Source: Nonomuraea jiangxiensis (GTDB lineage Bacteria; Actinomycetota; Actinomycetes; Streptosporangiales; Streptosporangiaceae). Taken from it: a stretch of 64,000 bases of DNA. Location: positions 156,995-220,994 of the forward strand of contig NZ_FNDJ01000007.1 of NCBI RefSeq assembly GCF_900099965.1, in the 5' to 3' direction. A model generated the notes under the pieces. It was not told the DNA's origin and ran no database searches. It worked only from the letters and a program-made list of their open reading frames with translations. Of the stretch, positions 59,040-64,000 are shown piece by piece; position 1 is the stretch's first letter, and every line of letters begins with the position of its first letter. Both the position numbers and the translations under genes were made by a program.

Positions 59040-60348
59040 TGTCCTCCAGCATCTCCGTCACGAGGGCGGCGATCGGGGAGCGCTCGGAGCGGGTCAGCGT
59101 GACGTGCGCGAAGAGGGGGTGACCCTTCAGCTTCTCCACCACCGCCACCACGCCGTCATGCCGGCCGACCCGCAGGTTGTCGCGCTGTGCCACGTCGTGG
59201 GTGAGCACGACCCGGGAGTTGGCCCCGATCCGGCTCAGCACGGTCAGCAGCACGCCGCGCTCCAGCGACTGCGCCTCGTCCACGATCACGAAGGCGTCGT
59301 GCAGCGATCGGCCGCGGATGTGCGTCAGCGGGAGCACCTCCAGCATGCCCCGGTCGAGCACCTCCTCGATCACCTCGGGTGAGGTGATCGCGCCCAGCGT
59401 GTCGTAGACCGCCTGCGCCCACGGGCCCATCTTCTCGCCCTCGGTGCCCGGCAGGTAGCCGAGCTCCTGGCCACCCACGGCGTAGATGGGGCGGAAGACG
59501 ATGACCTTGCGGTGCTGGCGGCGCTCCAGGACGGCCTCCAGGCCCGCGCACAGCGCCAGCGCCGACTTGCCGGTGCCGGCCCTGCCCCCGAGCGAGACGA
59601 TGCCGATCTCTGGGTCCATGAGCAGGTCGAGCGCGATGCGCTGCTCCGCGGAGCGGCCGTGCAGCCCGAACACCTCACGGTCGCCGCGGACCAGCCGCAC
59701 CGACTTGTCGGGCTGCACCCTGCCGAGCGCCGAGCCCTTGGCCGACAGCAGCCGCAGACCAGTGTGCGCCGGCAGGTCCCTGGCCTCCTCGAAATCAGCG
59801 GTGCCCTGGTCGAAGAGCGTCTCGACGTCCTCGGCGGTCACCTGCACCTCTGCCATCCCCGTCCAGCCGGACTCATCGACCAGCTCGGCGCGGTATTCCT
59901 CCGCGGTCAGGCCGATCGAGGCCGCCTTGACGCGCAACGGCAGGTCCTTGGACACCAGGACGACGTCGCACCCCTCGGCGGCCAGCGAGCGGGCCACGCT
60001 GAGGATGCGGGTGTCGTTGTCACCCAGGCGGAAACCCACAGGCAGGATGGACGGATCGCTGTGATTGAGCTCAACCCTGATCGTGCCATCCCCCGTCGGC
60101 ATCTGCTCGTCCAGTCTGCCGTACTGGATGCGCAGGTCGTCGAGGTAGCGCAGGGCCTTCCTCGCGAAGTAACCGAGCTCGGGATGGTGCCGCTTTCCTT
60201 CCAACTCCGTGATGACCACGATGGGAAGGACGACGTCGTGCTCAGCGAATCTCGTCATGGCCGCCGGGTCGGCGAGCAGGACGGAGGTGTCCAGCACGTA
60301 CGTTCGCTTGGTCGGCTTGGTCGAAGGGTTGCTCGAGGACACTGCCAC
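59029..60348 (-). CDS. PhoH-family ATPase with N-terminal PIN domain
   Basis: A 439-residue PhoH2-type protein. The PIN ribonuclease domain (about 15-150) has TYVLDTSVLLADP and VVLPIVVITELEGK, then GDNDTRILSVARSLAAEGCDVVLVSKDLPLRVKA. The PhoH ATPase domain (about 210-430) has Walker A GGRAGTGKSAL, Walker B AFVIVDEAQ and the LTHDVAQRDNL sensor region. The family combines RNA cleavage with ATP-dependent RNA unwinding. I chose the GTG at 60348, which has GGGGGAG about 5 nt upstream; a second GTG lies two codons on. It shares orientation with the isoprenyl transferase and overlaps the lipoprotein 3' end. Confidence 0.92.
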   Translation of the reverse strand: MAVSSSNPSTKPTKRTYVLDTSVLLADPAAMTRFAEHDVVLPIVVITELEGKRHHPELGYFARKALRYLDDLRIQYGRLDEQMPTGDGTIRVELNHSDPSILPVGFRLGDNDTRILSVARSLAAEGCDVVLVSKDLPLRVKAASIGLTAEEYRAELVDESGWTGMAEVQVTAEDVETLFDQGTADFEEARDLPAHTGLRLLSAKGSALGRVQPDKSVRLVRGDREVFGLHGRSAEQRIALDLLMDPEIGIVSLGGRAGTGKSALALCAGLEAVLERRQHRKVIVFRPIYAVGGQELGYLPGTEGEKMGPWAQAVYDTLGAITSPEVIEEVLDRGMLEVLPLTHIRGRSLHDAFVIVDEAQSLERGVLLTVLSRIGANSRVVLTHDVAQRDNLRVGRHDGVVAVVEKLKGHPLFAHVTLTRSERSPIAALVTEMLEDITM

Positions 60349-60493
60349 ACGTTCTCCCCCGGGTGCCCGATGGTGCGGCACCCTGCAGACGAGGCGGGAA
60401 TCGGACCGGACCCGCGTCCCCGACCACGAACTGCCGGCGGTGCCGGGGACCGGCCCCCCTCGGCAGGTCTTGGTGCAAGGGCGGACCCTTTCC

Positions 60494-60522
60494 GAAATGT
60501 CCACCCTGTGGGCGGACATTTC
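60494..60522. terminator. 9-bp inverted repeat (GAAATGTCC/GGACATTTC) downstream of uppS
   Basis: The arms 60494-60502 and 60514-60522 are exact inverted repeats, and an inner CCC/GGG extends the stem. It lies about 33 nt after the isoprenyl transferase stop and 146 nt before the phoH-like start, so it may terminate uppS or act as a phoH operator. Confidence 0.45.
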
Positions 60523-60554
60523 CAACGTTACGTCCTGAATACCCAGATGTCGCG

Positions 60555-61316
60555 TCAGGAACCGTAACGTCGGTGTCTCGCAGCGTAGTCACGCAGCGCT
60601 CGAAGGAAGTCCACCCTGCGGAAGTCCGGCCAGTAGGCCTCGTGGAAGTAGAACTCGGAATGAGCGCTCTGCCACAGCATGAAACCCGACAAGCGCTGCT
60701 CGCCCGAGGTCCGGATGAGAAGATCCGGGTCAGGCTGGCCGCGAGTATAGAGATGCTCCGCGATGTGCTCGACATCGAGCACCTCAACGAGGTCCTCGAT
60801 GCTGGCCCCCATGCTCGCTTGCTCTTGAAGCAGTGAGCGCACCGCATCGGCAATCTCACGCCTTCCTCCATACCCAACTGCAACGTTCACAATCAGGCCA
60901 GGACGGTGTGATGAAGCTTCCTTTGCGTTTTTAAGGACATTCGCCGTTCTATCCGGCAGTAGATCAAGCGCGCCGACCGGGCTGATCCGCCAGCCCTCGG
61001 CCACCAGCTCCTGCGTCACGTCCTCGATGATGCGCAGCAGCGGCTCCAGCTCCTCGCGCGGGCGGTTGAGGTTGTCGTTGGACAACATCCAGACCGTCAC
61101 GACCTCGACGCCGGTCTCGCGGCACCAGCTGAGCAGCTCGGAGATCTTGTCCGCGCCTTTGCGGTGCCCGGAGGCCACGTCGCGCATGCCCATGGCGCGC
61201 GCCCAGCGGCGATTGCCGTCGATGATGACCCCGACATGCCGGGGGATGCTGTCCTTCGACAGCTTGGCCTCCAGCCGGTGCTCGTACAGCCGGTAGACCA
61301 GATCGCGCAGGCCCAC
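60555..61316 (-). CDS. uppS: isoprenyl transferase (cis-prenyltransferase, UppS/Z-FPP type)
   Basis: A 253-residue cis-prenyltransferase. Conserved region I HVGVIIDGNRRWARAMGM holds the catalytic Asp, then SGHRKGADKISELLSWC, VTVWMLSNDNLNRP, VNVAVGYGGRREI and the C-terminal LIRTSGEQRLSGFMLWQSAHSEFYF. It condenses IPP onto an allylic diphosphate to make polyprenyl diphosphate carriers or a Z-FPP-type primer. I chose GTG at 61316, with GGGGAGG 6 nt upstream; longer frames reach a TTG at 61370 with no site. IspH elsewhere in the window supplies its IPP. Chain length cannot be told by eye. Confidence 0.93.
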   Translation of the reverse strand: MGLRDLVYRLYEHRLEAKLSKDSIPRHVGVIIDGNRRWARAMGMRDVASGHRKGADKISELLSWCRETGVEVVTVWMLSNDNLNRPREELEPLLRIIEDVTQELVAEGWRISPVGALDLLPDRTANVLKNAKEASSHRPGLIVNVAVGYGGRREIADAVRSLLQEQASMGASIEDLVEVLDVEHIAEHLYTRGQPDPDLLIRTSGEQRLSGFMLWQSAHSEFYFHEAYWPDFRRVDFLRALRDYAARHRRYGS

Positions 61317-61373
61317 GAAGCGCCTCCCCACAGCGGTGCTGTGCCTTTGGTCGAATGACCCAATAGGCAATTA

Positions 61374-61850
61374 TCACCGCGATTCGCCCGTGCCTGCTCC
61401 CTCTCCCGGATTCCTGGCCAGTTCTCTACCTTCCAGACACCCCTCGGCCTCGTGTACGAGACCTCGCATGAACATGGACAACTCCGCCGACGTCAGCACC
61501 GCCCGCATGCCCACGCCCGTACTGCCCCACGCCTCCACATAGGCCCGCCTGATCAGCCGCCACCGGCGGGAACCCGGCTGCCAGACGGGGATGGTCCGCA
61601 ACTGGCAGCGCAGCTCGCCCCCGCCCACCAGCCCGGTCCGCGTGCGGTAGCGGAACGAGAACAGCTCGCCGTCCGGCTCCTCGTCGGGGAACCTGTCGTC
61701 GGGATCGGTCCATCGCCTGGCCGCTCCCCGGCCCTGGCGAGCCTCGTCGACGCCGCGCGCCAGGCGGGCCAGCAGCCAGCCGCACCGCTCCCCGACGCTC
61801 CCGTACGGGGTGCCGTCGCGGTGCAGCTCAAGGGTTATCTCGTAGGGCAT
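61374..61850 (-). CDS. conserved-looking protein of unknown function
   Basis: About 158 residues, soluble, with no signal peptide or membrane helix. Visible segments are MPYEITLELHRDGTPYG, CGWLLARLARGVDEARQG, ELFSFRYRTRTGLVGGGEL, LRTIPVWQPGSRRWRLIRRAYVEAWG and a C-terminal helix MFMRGLVHEAEGCLEG. I do not recognise a family. The ATG at 61850 gives a sensible N-terminus; the frame is open 27 codons further without a better signal. It lies 57 nt upstream of uppS on the same strand and may be co-transcribed with it. Confidence 0.6.
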   Translation of the reverse strand: MPYEITLELHRDGTPYGSVGERCGWLLARLARGVDEARQGRGAARRWTDPDDRFPDEEPDGELFSFRYRTRTGLVGGGELRCQLRTIPVWQPGSRRWRLIRRAYVEAWGSTGVGMRAVLTSAELSMFMRGLVHEAEGCLEGRELARNPGEGAGTGESR

Positions 61851-61962
61851 GCCGACACTGTCCGTGCACGCGACAGGCGTGACGGTCAGACAAGACCCAT
61901 CGACACAACGTAGCTGCCCCACTTTCCACACCGTTTCCGGACCTAAAGTGGGTTAAACACCC

Positions 61963-62859
61963 CTATGTCGGGGGTCGCCAGCCGTGTTCTTGCCAGCCGG
62001 GGGGCTGGTGCCATTCGGTCCAGCCGTACCCCGTGCGCCCGTCCTCGGCCTCGAACCGGCACATCGCCCTGGGGAACTCGGCCACCGCGCCCTCGGCGGA
62101 CGTCAGCGTCACGGGGGCGAAGGCGAGCGGCCGCACCCGCGTGGCGAGCCCGGGGAAGCGCAGCACCGTCTCGACCGGGCGGTCCCCGTCGAACTCGGTC
62201 GCCGCCGAGAAGTCCGCGACGTGCTCCAGCTCACCGCCCGGCGGCACCCGGAACGCGGGCCAGGGCAGGGCCACCCCCAGGTTGGCCTGCATGCCGTGCA
62301 GCTGCGTGCCGTCCGCCAGCCGGCCGCTGCTCCACAGCCAGGAGATCGACCACCAGTCGCGTACGCCCCAGCTGTGGTCGCGCTCGCCGTGCCCGTGGAA
62401 GGCCCCGCGGAAGCCCAGGCCCTCGATCGTGCCGTTGACCTCGCAGGGGACCTCGTAACGCGGGGTCAGGGCGTAGCCGTAGACGCCGCCGCTCGTACGC
62501 CATTCGAGGTCCAGCGACAGGCCGGCGGAGGACAGGCGCACGCGCGCCGAACCGAACGGCTCGGGCGTGTGGCAGGAGGCCGTGTAGCCGTCGCCCGCCA
62601 CCACCAGGCCGGGGCCGGGCAGCGGGGCCTCGTGGTCGATCACCTCGGCCCGGCGGCCGTCCCCGGTCACCAGGCAGGCCCAGTACCAGGCCCGCTTCCA
62701 GTTCGGATAGAGGCCGAGCCGGACGTAGCCGCCCAGCTCGCCGTCCTCGGACACGAAGTCGAAGTAGTGGGACTCGTTCCACAACGGCTCGCCGCCGGGC
62801 TTGTGCGCCTGCTCGTCCTCCTGGCTCAGTGGCCAGTCACCCATGTTGACGATCCGCAT
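61963..62859 (-). CDS. lipocalin-like (DUF7064/DUF7065, CrtC/AttH-type) protein
   Basis: A 298-residue protein rich in beta strands, with Trp-rich motifs WNESHYFDFVSEDGELGGYVRLGLYPNWKRAWYWAC in the N-terminal lobe and FHGHGERDHSWGVRDWWSISWLWSSGRLADGTQLHG in the C-terminal lobe. This is the double-barrel fold of CrtC hydratases and AttH-like proteins, annotated DUF7064/7065; related proteins occur in lipid or carotenoid metabolism. The ATG at 62859 follows GGGAGGCAGG. The substrate is unknown. A CAAGCGCTTG palindrome lies 10 bp upstream of the start. It follows the MNIO partner gene on the same strand. Confidence 0.72.
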   Translation of the reverse strand: MRIVNMGDWPLSQEDEQAHKPGGEPLWNESHYFDFVSEDGELGGYVRLGLYPNWKRAWYWACLVTGDGRRAEVIDHEAPLPGPGLVVAGDGYTASCHTPEPFGSARVRLSSAGLSLDLEWRTSGGVYGYALTPRYEVPCEVNGTIEGLGFRGAFHGHGERDHSWGVRDWWSISWLWSSGRLADGTQLHGMQANLGVALPWPAFRVPPGGELEHVADFSAATEFDGDRPVETVLRFPGLATRVRPLAFAPVTLTSAEGAVAEFPRAMCRFEAEDGRTGYGWTEWHQPPGWQEHGWRPPT

Positions 62860-62868
62860 CCTGCCTCC

Positions 62869-62878
62869 CAAGCGCTTG
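62869..62878. promoter_or_regulatory. 10-bp palindrome CAAGCGCTTG
   Basis: A perfect palindrome with the AAGCGCTT core of LacI/GalR-type operators, located in the 30-bp gap between the MNIO partner and the DUF7064/7065-like gene. It is too short to be conclusive. Confidence 0.3.
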
Positions 62879-62889
62879 CTACGATCAGC

Positions 62890-63339
62890 TTAGGGCAGGA
62901 AGCGGGACCACCAGCGGGGCCTGCGGGGCGGATCCGGCAGGCGTCCGCGCTCGCGCAACCAGGCGGCGAAGTCGTCGGCGTCGGTGCGGTAGCCGGGCGC
63001 CGGGGCGGTGCGGGCCCGGGCGTAGGCGGCGAACTCCGCGGCCAGGTCGGCGCCCGCCGCGGCGGCGACGTCCGGGCGGATCCTGGCCACTATGCCGCGC
63101 CGCTTGGAGACCAGGCTCGCCGCCTGCGCCCTCATCCGCTCGGGATCGAACCCCGCCGGCGGCTCGGCTCCCCCGACCAGGGCGGCGACCACCCGCCCCT
63201 GCGCCTCGGCCAGCCACCGCTGGGCCACGGCCAGCTCCACCGCCTCGTCCGCCGCCTGGTCCGTAGCCGCCTCCCCTGTCCTGTCCGGCCCCTCGTCCGC
63301 CGTCCTCTGCGGTGCCTCGTCGGACGTCCTCCGGGTCAC
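62890..63339 (-). CDS. small partner protein translationally coupled to MNIO oxidase
   Basis: A 149-residue, strongly charged soluble protein. The N-terminal third is Asp/Glu/Thr/Arg-rich and looks disordered. The rest is helical: VAQRWLAEAQGRVVAALVGG, FDPERMRAQAASLVSKRRGIVARIRPDVAAA, and the C-terminus DDFAAWLRERGRLPDPPRRPRWWSRFLP. No family is recognised. The GTG start overlaps the MNIO stop (GTGA), so translation is coupled, and it is likely a dedicated partner. It is not the common DUF2063 partner by eye, and has no membrane helix of the TIGR04222 type. Confidence 0.65.
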   Translation of the reverse strand: MTRRTSDEAPQRTADEGPDRTGEAATDQAADEAVELAVAQRWLAEAQGRVVAALVGGAEPPAGFDPERMRAQAASLVSKRRGIVARIRPDVAAAAGADLAAEFAAYARARTAPAPGYRTDADDFAAWLRERGRLPDPPRRPRWWSRFLP

Positions 63340-64000
63340 CGGGGGATCTCCGCTCCCACCCGGTGCATCGCGGCCCGGATCCGTGACAGCTCGGTCGCCA
63401 GAGCGGCGTCGCTCGGGTACTCGTCGTCCCACTCCAGCAGCACGCCCGAAGGACTGACCCGGGCGCACAGCTCGCTGAGCACGTCGAGGACCGCCTGCGG
63501 CGCCGCGGTGGTGTGCGTGTCGTGCCAGATGCCGTGGTGCTCGTATCCTCCGGCCACGTGCACGTACGCCAGGTGCTCCAGCGGCAGCGTGTCGAGCGCC
63601 GCCACCGCCGACAGGCCCAGGTTGAACTGGTTGGTGTAGAGGTTGGCCACGTCGATCAGCAACATGACCCCCGTACGCTCCACCAGCTCGGCGAGGAACT
63701 CGGCCTCGGTCAGCTCGTCGTCCGGCCAGCCGAAGATGGCGGCGACGTTCTCCAGGGCCAGCGGGACGGGCAGGGAGTCCTGCGCCCGGCGTACGTTCTC
63801 CGTGATGACCCGCAGCGACCAGCGCGTGCGGGGCACCGGCAGCAGGTGCCCCGCCTCCATGCCGCCGCCCCTGACGAACGCCAGGTGCTCGCTGACCAGC
63901 GGCGAGTCCAGCGCCTGCGCGCAGGCGGCCAGGTGGGCGAGCCGGTCCGCCGAGGGCCGCTCGGCGCCCCCGACCCCGAGCGACACCCCGTGCGGAACCA
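63336..64000 (-). CDS. DUF692/MNIO (multinuclear non-haem iron oxidase) family protein, 5' end off window
   Basis: The frame continues through the right edge; about 220 C-terminal residues are visible. Family motifs: VPHGVSLGVGG near the edge, SPLVSEHLAFVRGGG, LENVAAIF, VMLLIDVANLYTNQFNLG, HVAGGYEHHGIWHDTHTTA and LLEWDDEYPSD, with His/Glu/Asp metal ligands. DUF692 (MbnB-like) enzymes carry two or three irons and install oxazolone or other modifications on cysteine-containing peptides, often with a small partner. Here a 149-residue protein overlaps its 3' end. No precursor peptide is visible in the window; it could lie to the right. Confidence 0.82.
   Translation of the reverse strand, partial: VPHGVSLGVGGAERPSADRLAHLAACAQALDSPLVSEHLAFVRGGGMEAGHLLPVPRTRWSLRVITENVRRAQDSLPVPLALENVAAIFGWPDDELTEAEFLAELVERTGVMLLIDVANLYTNQFNLGLSAVAALDTLPLEHLAYVHVAGGYEHHGIWHDTHTTAAPQAVLDVLSELCARVSPSGVLLEWDDEYPSDAALATELSRIRAAMHRVGAEIPR

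Overview
The window is high-GC actinobacterial DNA. Gene content and style point to the Streptosporangiales, possibly a Nonomuraea relative; this is inferred without a database search. Supporting signs are a class I and a class II fumarase near glpX, ispH and xseA/xseB, a DUF5999 gene, Ser/Thr kinases with Pro/Gly-rich tails, several apparently leaderless promoters and many GTG starts. Most of the window looks chromosomal. I saw no tRNA, rRNA, CRISPR array or intact insertion sequence.

Layout. 1-2127: the end of a SpoIIE-type phosphatase, then a histidine kinase and a single-domain response regulator, in an overlapping operon. 2320-5774: a three-gene succinate dehydrogenase (anchor, flavoprotein, iron-sulfur subunit) with Crp-like and other dyads upstream and a perfect 21-bp terminator behind it. 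5838-9039: two large secreted or membrane-anchored low-complexity proteins. 9102-20271: a minus-strand run of eight genes (TcpC-like, small pilin-like, TcpE-like/MinD-like fusion, VirB4-like ATPase, VirB6/TrbL-like, VirB8-like, transglycosylase-NlpC/P60, NUDIX). It resembles a conjugation or type IV secretion apparatus but shows no relaxase or coupling ATPase. 20622-31144: mostly housekeeping genes (ychF, rmuC, ispH, xseA, xseB, glpX) with small conserved genes. 31334-36695: two transporters, a Gfo/Idh/MocA oxidoreductase, a membrane protein and a MocR-type regulator divergent from its EamA neighbour. 36908-38560: class I fumarase. 38561-39739: a gene-free stretch with a 13-bp minisatellite. 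39740-40431: a GNAT enzyme and a DUF5999 protein. 41400-45878: two tandem Ser/Thr kinases and fumC. 45947-47133: trpD behind a Trp-codon leader peptide and attenuator. 47240-53405: a probable 3-hydroxybutyrate or hydroxyalkanoate-oligomer utilisation operon (dehydrogenase, PucR regulator, MHS symporter, cytoplasmic and secreted hydrolases). 53398-59039: a glycosyltransferase, a lysozyme-like wall enzyme and a two-component system with a lipoprotein. 59029-64000: PhoH-PIN ATPase, isoprenyl transferase, an unknown protein, a lipocalin-like DUF7064/7065 protein and, running off the right edge, a DUF692/MNIO oxidase with a small translationally coupled partner.

How they fit together. The succinate dehydrogenase and both fumarases cover consecutive TCA steps, and glpX belongs to gluconeogenesis. 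The 47-53 kb operon would turn extracellular hydroxybutyrate oligomers into acetoacetate. The items most worth following up are the T4SS-like locus with its degenerate MinD-like P-loop, the trpD attenuator, the hydroxybutyrate operon, the 13-bp minisatellite and the edge MNIO gene. Functional names rest on motifs recognised by eye, and start codons were chosen from ribosome-binding sites or leaderless -10 spacing.
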